NCBI GenBank assembly: GCA_907165065.1
Contig: OU015538.1
Location: 20,971,165 to 21,035,164, forward strand
DNA: 64,000 bases
Reading direction: 5' to 3'
Source of the DNA: Caprimulgus europaeus
Lineage: Eukaryota > Chordata > Aves > Caprimulgiformes > Caprimulgidae
A model generated the notes under the pieces. That model made no database searches, was not told the origin of the DNA, and was given only the letters and a program-made list of their open reading frames with translations. Position 1 is the stretch's first letter. Every line of letters starts with the position of its first letter. Both the position numbers and the translations under genes were made by a program. Below are positions 11,640-22,800 of the stretch, piece by piece.

Positions 11640-12150
11640 CACAAAACCCCCCAACCCCCCCCCCCAAAATACTAAAAAAATTCCAAAAAACCTCAAAAAA
11701 GTTTCAAAAAAGGTCCAAAATTGTAAAAAATTTCCAAAAGAATAAAAAATTGAATTAAAAACCTCAAAAAAATCTCCAAAAAATTGCACCCCCCCAAAAA
11801 CGCCAACTTCCACAAAAAACCCCCTCCAAAAAACCTTCAAAAAAACTCCAACAAACTCCAAAACCCCCTCCACAATTTCAAAAAAGCTCCAAAAATCATT
11901 TAAAACCCACCAAAAAAATCTATAAAAAATTAAAAAAACTCCAAAAAATAAAAACTCAAAAAACCTCCAAAACTTTCCAAAAGCCTCAAAAGTACTCGAA
12001 AAAATTTAAAAAAAAAAAACCCTCTTTTTTTTTTTTTTTTAAACTTCAAAACCCCTCTAAAATACTCCCCAAATTTTCCCAAAACCGGACAAAAAAATTT
12101 TAAAACCCCACAAAAGAATCCTCAAAAATTAAAAAAACCCCAAACCCACT
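11640..12150 (+). repeat. A-rich low-complexity block (CTCCAAAAAA type)
   Basis: About 510 bp in which the + strand is nearly free of G. It is composed of A-runs separated by CC, CTC or TTCC, with one T-run at 12025-12040. The change into CpG-rich DNA after 12180 is sharp. Minus-strand open frames rich in F, V and L are composition artefacts. Confidence 0.88.
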
Positions 12151-12510
12151 TCAGGAAAAGGTGAATTTACTTCGTTTTTAAGTGTAAATCCACCCAAACC
12201 GAAGCTCTTCCCTTCCTCCCACAGCCGGTCCGACCGGCACCTCCTCACCGATCTCTCCCGTTCCCCCAGGTAGGGGTGGGGCCACCGGCGTCCGCTGGGG
12301 GGCGCTGTTGGATCGCGGCTAAATGGCGGGCGAGGCGGGAGGGAGTCGGTGCGCCGGGGGGGTACGGGGATGGGGACAGAACACCGTCCCGCCGCCTCGC
12401 CCGGTGACGGCTCGGAAAGGAAAAAGGCGGGGGGTGGGGGGAGAACAAAAAATAATTTAAAAAGTAAAAAAAAAGAAAGAAAGGTGCGCGCGCCCTTTAA
12501 GAAGAGCCAG

Positions 12511-12562
12511 TGGGCGTGTCCCTGCCGCTCAAGGCCCCCCCGCTCCGCTCAGCCATTGGCTG
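12511..12562 (+). promoter_or_regulatory. Probable EFNB1 core promoter elements: GC/KLF box and inverted CCAAT box
   Basis: TGGGCGTGTCC at 12511-12521 matches a GC-box/KLF-type site. ATTGG at 12555-12559, within AGCCATTGGCTGG, is an inverted CCAAT box of the NF-Y type. The two lie about 210-255 bp upstream of the start codon, a normal spacing for a TATA-less CpG-island promoter. The motifs are visible; promoter use is inferred from position. Confidence 0.5.
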
Positions 12563-12639
12563 GTCTGTGTAGGGCTGCCCGTGGCGTTGCCTGAGCGGAG
12601 GAGTAGTGCGATCGTCTCGGCGGGCGGCGCCGCTGTGCG

Positions 12640-12767
12640 GGAGGGGACGGCGGAGGCGGCGGCGGCGGGACGGGAGACGGAGGAAGGCGGCGGCAGCGGC
12701 GGCGGCGGCGGCGGCGGGGGAGCGGTATGGGCGCCTGACGCCCGGCCCGTCCCGCCGCCGAGGGACG
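12640..12767 (+). repeat. CGG/GGC-rich trinucleotide tract in the presumed EFNB1 5'UTR
   Basis: GGC/CGG triplets dominate 12649-12719, with a pure run of about eight GGC units ending in a G-run near 12720. A GC-rich leader follows up to the ATG at 12768. Such a leader can form strong RNA structure or G-quadruplexes and varies in length between individuals in other genes. The tract is seen directly; its place in the transcript depends on an unmapped start site. Confidence 0.65.
12727..12738 (+). promoter_or_regulatory. Short upstream ORF (Met-Gly-Ala-stop) in the EFNB1 5' leader
   Basis: ATG GGC GCC TGA lies 29 nt before the EFNB1 start codon. It has G at -3 and G at +4, a strong initiation context, and is in a different frame from the ephrin start. 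If the transcript starts upstream of 12727, scanning ribosomes would meet it first and need leaky scanning or reinitiation to make ephrin-B1. The codons are read directly; the effect on translation is inference, and the transcription start is not known from the sequence. Confidence 0.6.
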
Positions 12768-12883
12768 ATGGCGTGGCCCCGCGGCGGGCGGTGGTTGCTG
12801 GGTGTCCTCCTCGCCTTGTGCCGTTTGGCAGCACCGCTCGCCAAGAGCCTGGAACCGGTCTCCTGGAGCGCCGGTAACCCCAA
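12768..12883 (+). CDS. EFNB1: EFNB1 coding exon 1: signal peptide and start of mature ephrin-B1
   Basis: Codes for residues 1-38 plus two bases of codon 39. The ATG at 12768 has a good Kozak context, with A at -3 and G at +4. The N terminus has an arginine-rich start, a hydrophobic core (LLGVLLALC) and a likely cleavage site after A25, within APLA-KS. This matches the human signal peptide, which ends TPLA before KNLEPVSW. The mature protein opens KSLEPVSWS, the hallmark ephrin-B1 N terminus. The donor is caa/gtatgt, so the exon ends in AA and exon 2 supplies the G that completes lysine 39. The same frame is open upstream to about 12606, but no in-frame ATG lies there, and alignment with mammalian ephrin-B1 supports the chosen start. 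The exon sits inside the CpG island. Confidence 0.95.
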
Positions 12884-13184
12884 GTATGTGGAGCGAAGGG
12901 GCGCGGGGGAATAGAGAGAGAGAGAGGTGGGGTGGAACTGCCCCCCCCACCCCCCACACACACTGGGGAAAAAAAATCTAAACTCGGGAAAATTTAAAAA
13001 AATAAAAATTAACTAAAACCGCAGGATTTTTGAGGAAAAAAATCCCTCCATGGGAAGCGGAGCGGGCACCGCGAAGAGGCTGCGGTCGACGGACGGAGAG
13101 GAGCGACCCCCGGTTGGAGTACGGACCCCTCGGCGAGCCCCGGCGGCTGCTCCCGGGGCGTCTCGGCTGCTGCGGGCTTCGACT

Positions 13185-13400
13185 TTTGGTTTTTTAAATA
13201 TATATCTATATATATTTTCCTATTTAAAACCAATATTTTTGACTTTTAAAGATTTTCCTCTCTTCCAAGATTTTTTTTCCATTTTTTAAAAATGTGCTTT
13301 ATCTTTTGATCTTTAATTTTTTTAAATGATTTTTAATTTTAAATTTCTCAATAACATTTTTCCACCTTTTTTTTTTAAAAAAAAAATATTTTTATTCCCC
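13185..13400. repeat. AT-rich low-complexity segment inside the CpG island
   Basis: T- and A-rich sequence including TATATATCTATATATATTTT-like and [24 protein letters not shown] runs, flanked on both sides by CpG-rich DNA. Confidence 0.75.
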
Positions 13401-14096
13401 GGGATTTGAGGAGGCTCCGCGGGCGCCGAGGGGGATACCAGCACCGGGGCTGGATCTCCGCTCCCCGCCACCCCGCCGACGCTAAAGTTGGATTTATTAC
13501 CGTTTAAAGTTTAATTTTTTCCTGGGTTTTTTTCGTCTCGGAGCAAGCCGAGGAGGAAGGCGGGGGGGTGCGGTGGGACCCCCCCCTCGGTCCGGGTCTG
13601 AACAAAGCCGGTGGCGGGGCTGCGGCGCTCCCTGCTCCGGCTCTATACCCACCTAAATGCTATCAATAATCGATCTAATCGATCTGATCGGTAGATATTG
13701 TGTGTGTACGTGCGTGTCTGCCCCGGCCGGGCCGCAGGAACAATGCGAAGGGGTTTTTCCAACGTGTTGAGATGAAGGACGAGGAGGAGGAGGAGGAGTG
13801 GAAGGTGCTGGCCAGGGTTGGTGGTATCAGGATGGTTTTGGTGGCCCTTTGCTGGGCTTTATCTTGTAGATCACAGAGTGTTTGTTTATTTTAATCCTTT
13901 CCCGGTTTAAAAAAAGATTTTGCTTTTAGCCTGATTTTTTTTCAACCCCCCCACTATATTTCTGAAAAGAAACAAAAAGGGGGGGTGGAAAAAAAATAGT
14001 TTTTGAGGGTTGGAAAGAGAGAACCAGGACAACTTGGACAATTGCTTGGATACTTGATTCCAACCAAGCATTTAGTTCTTTTATTTTTTTTTTTTG

Positions 14097-14192
14097 GAGG
14101 GAAAAAGCTATTTTGGGGGAAAGTTTGGGGATTTTTTTTGAGGGGAAAAAGCTCTTTTAGGGAAAAGTTCTTTTTTTTGAGGGGGAAAAAGC
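14097..14192 (+). repeat. Short degenerate tandem repeat (GGGGAAAAAGCT plus T-run)
   Basis: Three imperfect copies of a GAGGGGAAAAAGCTCTTTT block, separated by runs of T. Confidence 0.6.
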
Positions 14193-16786
14193 AACTTTGC
14201 TGGCATGTGTGTGTAGAGCATTGGGAACGCTGGGATCAGGGCTCCCGTCACTCCGTTCTCCCGCTCCCTGTCCTCTTCCTTTCCTTCCTCCTGGAGATGT
14301 GTCCCTTGGCTGGGAGCAGGAGGAGCCGTCCCCCTCGGGAATTGCTCCCTGTTGGTGTCAGTCTGCGACGGCGAGGCAAATCGGGTGCAGAAAACGTGGT
14401 TTTAGTTGAAGAAGGGCGGCTGGAGGTAGGGTTGGCGTTGGCTTGGTGGCGCTGGGACACGCCGTGTCACCTCAGCCCGCTTGCTCGCCTTGGTGTTCAT
14501 TGAATCCGCGAAGATTTGGGTGGAGATGGTGGCCATGCGGTGGGCACACCGGGAGCTGGGGGGTGGCACGTTGGTGGCTTTTCCACCATCGTCCCCATCT
14601 GCCCCTCGGGGGTGTGGTGGGCTCAAGGCATCCAGGGGCAGCTCAAGGTGTTCCTTGGTTCTTCCCCAGTTTGGAACTGGGTGGTTGTCCTCCTTCGACG
14701 CAACGTTCTGGTTGGGATGACTCCCATGGGTGCCTGGGGTGGGGTAGGGGTTGCACCGCTGCTCCCCCAGGTCCCTGTTGACGCAGCACCCACTCCACCA
14801 GGATGGGAGAAGATGGGAAGTGTCCAAATGCCGATGTTCCCACCCAGGAATGGTTCTGCTGATCCTGGTGTTGGGGCAGGAGCCGTGGCTGGTTTGTGCC
14901 ATGGTGGGGGCTGTGGGTGCTGACCCCAGACCCTCACCGTTGGGGTCTGTCTCTGGGGTCCCTCTCTGTGCCTGGTGTTGGCAGGTTGTGTGGCATCAGG
15001 CAGAGCCTCTTCCCGGCTGCTCCTGCCCATGGAGTGAACCGGTCTGGGGAAGGGCACGAAGTCCAGCTCCGTTTTGGGGAAGAACCGTGCACTTTGTTAG
15101 GCTGGGCTTACTCCTGGGGGATTAAAAGGCATTAAAATCCCCCCACATGCTCTCACCACCCCACTTTGGGCTTTCCAGTCCCTTCCTCGGCGCTCCGCAG
15201 GCGACGCCGTGTCCGTGCCACCCTTCTGCCGAGCTTTGACTCTTTGTTTTTTAGAGTGAAGAGAGCTAAAGCCTGGAAAAATAACAGCTAAGTGGAATTT
15301 TCCAACAGCGAGAAGGAGAAAGCGTCGAGCGTTTGCCTGTCTTGGCCTTGCTGGTGTCACTGTCAATAATGAAAATATTTTTCTGCCCTTTCCTCCTCGG
15401 GGCTGTGCTGGCAAAGTGTAGGTTCAGAACAGCACCAGTGGGTTCCTGGTGGTGGTTCCTCACCATGATCTCATGGTGGTAATCAAAAGGACCCTGATAA
15501 CACATCTGATAGAAGGAATCATTCCCTAATCAAGTTAAGACGAGCTTAAGCTGTGGCACTGGTTGCTGTGTCGGGGAAGTGTTTTCCTTCGGCTCCTGGG
15601 TATGTGTCTGAACGCCAGCAGTGAAATCATCCCCGTCTTCCTAGTGTGAATAATTCTGTGTCTTTAAAGGGGGGAAAAAAAAACCTGAAAACCAACAGGC
15701 CTAGAAATGCTTTTGCTGGATAAAAGGTGATAATTATCACAAACCTGCGCGTGGGGCAAGCTCAGGCTAAATGAGATCCTGAGCGAGCTTTCCCCAGGAC
15801 GCCTTTCCTCTTGGAAGGGGTCTGGGCAAGCCAGTATGGTTTTAATTTTATCCCACCGTGTCCGAAGGGGGTTTCCTGGAGGGGCTGGAGGGTGTTTTGG
15901 GGATTTCATGGCCCTTTTGCCGCTCAGGAGTGTGGGGGGGGGTTGGTGGGAGCGTGCTCTTGTTGAACAGCCGGGAATTGCAGGAGTAATTCTGGCTAAA
16001 TCCTTTCTGAACTCCCTTGGCTGTAATTTAGGAGAAATATTGACCCTGGTGGGCTCCTGTGCCGGCTGTTAAAAGGAAGCATTCCTAATAAAATATAGTT
16101 TGGAAAATTCATTTCAGGCTGGAATTCGCTTTTCCAGAAAGTATTTTAATAAGGAGGTGGGGGAAATGGGACACATCGTCCGCGCGGCTCTGAAGAATGG
16201 GTCGTTTCGCCTCAGCTTTTCTCCCCTTCCCTTGTATAAAGTTTTACTCGGCTCCACTGGCTCTGTGGGACAACCCAGAGACTTTCTAAAAAGACAAATG
16301 CTTTTTTTTTTTTTTTTTAAATTTAAATAACCATGAAAGAGATTGTGGGGAGTTTGGGGGGGGGGGGGAAGCTCCAAACCCAGCCAAATGTCTAATCCTT
16401 TGTGGTATTTTTATTCTGTCTTTAATGACATGACGGTGTCCTGGTGAATTCTGTAAGCGTCCAGTTTGGAGCTTGGCGTATCTTGGGGTTTTTGAATGGT
16501 TCTTAGGAGGGACAGAGTGCTTGTGGGCAGGCTGGTTCCGAGGGGAAGGGCTGGCCTGCAGCTCTGCGGCGGTGGGCTCGCACTTGTCGGAGCAGATGTA
16601 ATTTAATTACCGTGCCAGTGGGTGCGTGAGGCGCTTTGCAGTTAGGAGGAGTTGGGAAATCGTGAAAACACGCTGCTTATTTTTAATTAAAAGTTGCATT
16701 AGGCTCACGGAGCCTGAGGAGACTCCCTGCTCCCGGGGAGCGCGTGGGGCTGAGAGGTGGGTGCTCCCCGGGGTGAGGGGTGCTCA

Positions 16787-16832
16787 GGGTCCCATCAGCG
16801 ATCCGATGGGTCCCATCAGCGATCCGATGGGT
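16787..16832 (+). repeat. Two-copy 21-bp tandem repeat
   Basis: GGGTCCCATCAGCGATCCGA plus T occurs twice in perfect tandem. Confidence 0.85.
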
Positions 16833-18095
16833 CTCGGTGTAATCTCCAAAGGTTGGTTTGGATTAAGTGAGCCTGGATAGTCTAGATCCTGGTTGGAGTT
16901 TCCCTCTGGAATGGAGGAAGCCTTTCCAAGTGTGCTGGAGGGGACCCTTTGATGGGTGCTGGGGGGGTTGTGTTGGTGCTGAGGTGTTGAGGGTCCTCCC
17001 AGCACTGAGGACTCTTGTTCTCACTCCCCCCAAAGCAGAACCCACCTTGCAGCCCAGGTCACCCTTCTCGCTGTGCCTGGGGGAAAGGGGCAGCCAGGGC
17101 TCCTTGTGTGTTGTTCAGGAATGACTTCATTAACTTAAATTAAAATAAATAAATAAATAAGAAATGAAGGCAGGGCTGCGGCTCTCGCAGTAGCTGGGTA
17201 AATACCACTGGATTCTATAAAATGGATTTAACTGCTTCCTTTAAAAGAAAAAAAGAGCTGTGATGGGGTGGCTGATTGATTGTAAAAGGAGCTGTAGCCT
17301 TCTCCAGAGCAAACCAGCTGCTCCAGCTCTGGGAGCGTGTGGGAGCGGGGACGGGATGGGGCGTTGGTGCCATTTCTGGCTGGGGGAACTGGTGGGGGGC
17401 TGCTCTCCTCCGTCACACCCCAGTGACTTCATCGCTCTTGGGTTGATGCTGGTCCCAAAGAGGCTGCGTGCGGTGGGGTGGGATGGAACAGTCTTGGCTG
17501 GGGGGGGAAGGGGTCCCGTCTCAGCAGTTATACAGGGTGGGCAAAGGTCCCCCCCTCTGAGCAGCTTTATGGGGTGGGCAGGGGTCCCCCCAAGCCCTGC
17601 AGGTGTTTGTTGGGGTCATGAGGATTGCAAAGAGCCACGATGCACGTGCAGCCCCTTGCACGACACGTGTTGGGAGATGTTTGGGTTGTCCCCTGGAAAA
17701 AGGGGGCTTAGCAGTGGGGCTGGTCCCTTCTTCCCATGTTGGATATCTGGGTCCCACCTGCCCCACAGCTTCCCCACCGTTCTCCTGTCCCTGTCCCGCT
17801 GGCAGGACACCCCATCATCAGCAGTGCTGCTGGGAAGCCGGTTTGCTGGAGGATCACCAGAGTCCAGTGGGAAAACATCTTGTACCGATCAGTAGCACAT
17901 GCTACTTGGAGTCTGGCAGCTGAAACAGGGTGGGGAGAAACAAAGCTGAAACCCATTCTGTGTCTAATTAATGATTGCTTGTATCGGGAGAGCAGGAGGA
18001 GGACTGGGCTCGGTGCTGCTATCTCGGCGTCACATCTGGGCAGGAATGCGGCGCGGTGCTGCGGGGCTTTTGTTGTGCTGGCCTGGAAAGAGCCA

Positions 18096-18160
18096 GGGTC
18101 CTTTCTGCTGCTTTCTGGGGTCCTTTCTGCTGCTTTCTGGGGTTCTTTCTGCTGCTTTCC
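18096..18160 (+). repeat. Three-copy ~21-bp tandem repeat
   Basis: GGGTCCTTTCTGCTGCTTTC plus T, three near-identical copies. Confidence 0.85.
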
Positions 18161-19640
18161 ATGCTTTTTTCCTTCTCATCCCTGGCTCTGGGGTTGGTGA
18201 CATGGCAGAGGAACCTCCTCCGGCGAGCAGGAGCGGTGGTGGTGCCGTTTCACCTGCTCATGGAGAGGTTCGGCACCGCTTGGTGCACACCCGGTGTCTT
18301 TTGGTGGGGTTTTTCTTGCCCCTTGTGTGGTGTCTCTGGTTGGAGCAGCAATGCTCTGCTCATGGCTCTGCTGGAGCTCCTGGCTCTGCCAGCCTGGCCA
18401 GGCTTGGTCCCAGACAAGCTGGGATTAAATATCCTGCTCGGTTAGGCTGGGTTTGTGCACGGGGTGAGGTTCATATGGCCCCTGCGCTTTCGGGAGCAGG
18501 GTCCTTCCCATGGAGCTGGAGCAAGACCCCACAGAGGCCATGGGTGATGGCTTTGGGGACCTCTGGCACCCTCCTCCCTGGGGAGGGCCAGGATGGGGAC
18601 AGGTTTGGGGGGTCACTCGTGGTGTTTCAGTGAGTGGTGGCTTCTCCTCGAGCTCTCCCCGCCGGCGCCCCTGGGCAAGATCCGACCCGGCTCAGGTGCC
18701 GGCGTGGCATTGCCGCCCCGGCCGAGCCGAGCAGCTGCGCTTCAAAAATGCCAGCTATTTATAACCCAGGCTGGGCTGCTCTGGAATAACCTCTTCCTAC
18801 CCACAGCCGCTCTTCCCAGGTGGGCTGCTCCCCCGTTCCCAGGCTGTGGGACCCGGCTTTTCCAGGGGGGCTGCCATGGGGGGCTCGGTAGCGTCCAACC
18901 ATGAACTTCCCTGGGTGTTTTCCAAGGGCTCCATCCCACCACGATGCTGTGCTTGTGTGTACATCCATGTGTGCCGTGTCTGCTGGCCCGGGGTTGGCAG
19001 GGTTGGGCCACGGTGAAGGCTTTGTGTTACCCAGTTGGATGTGAGTTGGCTCATGCTGGTGCCAGTGTGGAGATGCTGGGAGTGGGATGCTCAGGGGACG
19101 CTGCCCGAGCTCTCTGTCCCTGCTCCTTCAGGCTGGAATAAGGTGAGGGTTTTTGGAAGCGCCTTCCTCATGGTGCTGGGTCCCCCTCCTGTGCCTGGGG
19201 CATCCTGGCTGGTGTTGGTGACTCGTGTCCCTCACTGCTCCCCATGTCCCATTTCCCAGCAGTCCCTTTCCCTGCATTTTTTGGATCCCTGGTTTTGCAG
19301 CATGAGCCCACCCTTGGGCACTGCCCGCCCTGCCTGGTTTGCAGCATCCAACAGCTTCCGAGTAGGTACTTCAGAAAAAAGCAAATTGCATTTTCACGGC
19401 TTATCAGCTATAAATACTCTTACACCATTAATATTGATCCCCGAGCGTTTGCATGCTTCCCTTCCCGTTAAGGCTGGGCAGGGTTTGCGGTTGCACTTGC
19501 ATTAGCGGCCAGGCTGAGACTCGGCACTCTCTGCTCTCTGCTCCCGATTTTAAACGTTTCAGTGGATTCCCGAAGCGCGTGAGCGCAGCCTGGTGCATGG
19601 GTTTGTGTGTGGGGACGGCAGCCTCGGCTCTGACAGCAGC

Positions 19641-19889
19641 ACGGGGTGGTGCTCGGGCACGGGGTGGTGCTCAGGGATGGGATGGTGCTCTGGGGTGCAG
19701 TGGTGCTCGGGGATGGGATGGTGCTCGGGGATGGGATGGTGCTGTGGGGTGCAGTGATGCTCGGGGATGGGATGGTGCTCGGGGATGGGATGGTGCTCCG
19801 GGGTGCAGTGATGCTCGGGGATGGGATGGTGCTCGGGGATGGGATGGTGCTGTGGGGTGCAGTGATGCTTGGGGATGGGATGGTGCCAG
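19641..19889 (+). repeat. Higher-order minisatellite: 54-bp unit of three 18-bp subunits
   Basis: Basic units are GGTGCTCGGGGATGGGAT (18 bp) and the divergent GGTGCTGTGGGGTGCAGT (18 bp). The order, two of the first then one of the second, repeats as a 54-bp block about four times. The first subunit of each block carries GATGCT instead of GGTGCT. The array gives open frames with 18-residue repeats on both strands, which are not genes. Confidence 0.9.
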
Positions 19890-22800
19890 GCTCCAGTGTT
19901 CTCTTTCTGGGCTCGCTGTGGTATCGTGGCCGAACGCAAAGAGGAGGTCTGCAGCCCCCCAGATCCCACTGGGATTTTGGGAGGGGAAATGTCAGCGTGC
20001 ATTGGAAAATGGGTGCGAAGGCGCTTTCCCCTCTAAAGCAGGGGGTGGCTGTTTTTTCCCTGGGTGGGGGGTCAGGGTGGGATCCCCCCGTGCCGGCAGG
20101 GATGGCGGCGTGCCGGGCGGGCAGCATATGGAAGGGATCTGGGTGTAATATCCCGGGCTGCAGCACGGCTTTGCTGAAGAGGCCACTTCAGCAGGGGACG
20201 CAGCGTGGTTAGTCCTCCCGGCTGACACATCCCAGGCCTTCCTCAGACTTGAAAGAGCTCGAGTTCGCCTTTGAATCTGAGGATTTATAGCCCTTTTAGG
20301 CCTCTCCAATAAAAGCACGGCTCCCTCCTCAGACAGAGCCCACCGTCTCCCTCCTCCAGGCTCATTATCCCGGGGATTTGTGTTGCTCGCTCTCGCGCGC
20401 TCCCGCTCTGTTGTTCGCTGCCGCCGCTTTCTTCAGATGTGCGGCCGAGAACTTGGGAGGATAAAAGCAGAGCTGGAGGAGCTGCAGGTCCTGGCTGTGC
20501 TGCCAGGATGTGGCCCCTGCCATGATCTTGGACAAACGGGCTTCAGACCAGCAGCGTGCAGGGAGAGGACCCCTCGTTTGGTGATGCTGGGGGTGCACCA
20601 GCATCTCCCCCTGCACTTGGGGAGCAGCAGCTCCCCGTGCCATGTGTGTTCCTGGAGATCCCTGTGCCATCCTTCCAAGGCTGCTGGCAAACCAGGACAA
20701 GCTCCTGTCCCTCTGGGCCAACATGTGGAGAGACCATCCACCCACCCACCTGCCTGCTCTTGGCACGTACGGGCTCTTCAGCATCCTCAGCCCTCCAGAT
20801 CATGTCTGCTTTATGCACCTCAACCCTGTCGCTGTTTAAAAGAGAGGCTTAGGAAAGAGTCCAGAGAAACGACATAATAATTATTGTATTACAAATTGTT
20901 TCCTTTAATGGGCCCTGTCGGATCGCTCAGTCTGTTAAACACATTGTGCCCTCCCCCAGCCCCGCTGGAAAATTCCTCCTGCCGAGGAGCCCGGCTGGTG
21001 GGGCGAGGGCTGGGGGCTGTGTGGGGACCCACCCGCACCCCGGGGGCTCTGCAAGGCGAGGGGAGGATGAGGTGGCCCTGTCTCCGAGGAGGGGTCCTGT
21101 CCCTGTGGGTGGGTGGTGGTCTCAGCCCCTTCCCTTGCTCTGGAGCATTGCATCACCTTGGACTTTGCGCATCCCAAGGGCTTTTGGGCTGGTGGCAGCC
21201 CTGGGTGGTGCTCAGGGCTCCAGAACACCTACTCACCAGTCAAAAACCTTCCTGCCCTGCCTGTGTGGGTGCTGCAGGGTGGGCAGAGCGAACCTCCTGC
21301 CCTTCCCTGGTGTTTCGGTGCTTGCGTGATGGTGAGCGGCTCCCCGGCAGCTTTCTGGCAGCTCCCACCCGTGAGGGCAGTGGGGTGGAAGGAGGGGAGC
21401 CACGAGCAGCAATGTGAATTTGTGTTGTTGCCCCCGAAGAGTGAAGGTGTTGGGACTGAGCAGCAGGTTACGTCTCTTCAAGGCCGAGCAGCAAATATGT
21501 TTTACATTTGGCAGCCGGCAGCGGGGAGCGGGGGGGAGAGATTTTCCAGGTATTGCGTTACATTTTCCCCTAAAAGGGCTCTGCTTTGGGGCTGGGGAGG
21601 GGAGGGGAGGGAGCAGGGGGCAGCGATGGGGACGGGGCTGTGTGCCCTTGGGGAGCAGACCCCCTTTCTCCCTCCCACACACTCCCGTGGTGCTCGGGCT
21701 CTGCCCCGGGGCAGTTACGCTGCGGGGGACGGGCCGGGATTAATTTTTGGGCTTCCTCCCTCTGGGTGCGATGGGAAATTTCCACCTGGCTGTGGGCACC
21801 GCCCCGCTCTGCCGGGCTGGGCCCTGCCCTCCTCGCCTCTGCCGATGCCTTTAATGAATGCTTCGTGTAAGAGCGAACCTGGGATCTGCTCCCAGCACAG
21901 AACTGGGGCTTGGCCAGTTAGCCCATTGTTTTAGAAGAAAAATTAATGGTACATTCATAAAAATATGTATTTTCTTTTCTGGGGGGAGGTCAGGCCAGTG
22001 CATCAGTGAGCAGCCCCTATCTCAGGGGACAATCTGGGGGTCTCCAGGCAGCCCCTGCTGCAGTGACCTCTGCCTGCTGTCACCAAGCTCTAGTGTGCCC
22101 CCCCCCACCCCATGCTGGCAGGTTGGAGTGTTGCCCCTCGCACCAAGCAAGGGGTGGGGTCTTGGCAGATGCCTGTCCCCTCTGCACTCAGCTGTCCCCA
22201 CCCCGCAGCGTGTCCCTTGTCCCTGGGTGGTCCATGAGCATCCCCTTCCAGAGCTGGCACTGGTGCATCCCATTGTTCCCAGCTTCCTTCGCAGGGGAAG
22301 GAGGAGGAGATGTTTCCCCAGGAGGTGGGGAAGGGCTGTCCCAGTGCTGTTGGGGGGTGCAGAGACCCCTTCCCTTTCTCTGGGCAGAGCTGGGGGGTCC
22401 CCACTGCCCAAGGGGAGCGGGGAGCCCGGCCTGTTGGTGTTTCTGGAAGGCTCTGGGAGGTGTGGAGGGCTGGAGGCGGCTGGAATTTCCCCCTCAGCTG
22501 TGTTTGGTTTGTGGATTTCTGTTATTCCTTGGTGTAAGTTCTGCGAGGACACGGTCCGGTTGCGTGTCCCTGCCCGCGCAGCCGTGCCATCGCGCTCTCC
22601 GATGGCACAGCTCCCTCCCCTGCAGCCCCATTAACAGTGCCTCAGCTGGAGCTAATTGCTGGAATAATTGGGGCAGCAGCAGCCTGGCAGGGCAGTGGTG
22701 CTGGGCTGGGGTCGATGGAGGGAGAAGAGGAAAGGGGCTGTTGTGGGACCATCCCTCCTGGTCCCCCACCCCGCTGTCCTGCGCCCCTGTGGCTTTGTTC

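Larger units (their letters stand above)
12190..13640. promoter_or_regulatory. CpG island spanning the EFNB1 promoter, exon 1 and start of intron 1
   Basis: CpG-rich DNA begins abruptly at about 12190, directly after an A-rich low-complexity block. It is densest between 12240 and 12900 and returns at 13040-13180 and 13390-13640, either side of a T-rich stretch (13185-13400). Such islands mark promoters of widely used and developmental genes in vertebrates. No TATA box is evident at a suitable distance, so dispersed initiation is likely. The boundaries are judged by eye. Confidence 0.8.

Noticed and set aside
1-12190. Search for the neighbouring gene expected upstream (STARD8 in mammals)
   Set aside because: No START-domain or RhoGAP-like coding segment is visible on either strand; the neighbour must lie outside the window.
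12581-12963. Overlapping frames on both strands across the CpG island, including one continuing upstream of the ephrin ATG in frame
   Set aside because: CpG islands lack stop codons. The in-frame extension has no ATG, and the mammalian protein begins at the position equivalent to 12768.
19453-20166. 230-codon frames on both strands with 18-residue repeats
   Set aside because: Produced by the 54-bp higher-order minisatellite; both strands open at once is typical of repeats with few stops.
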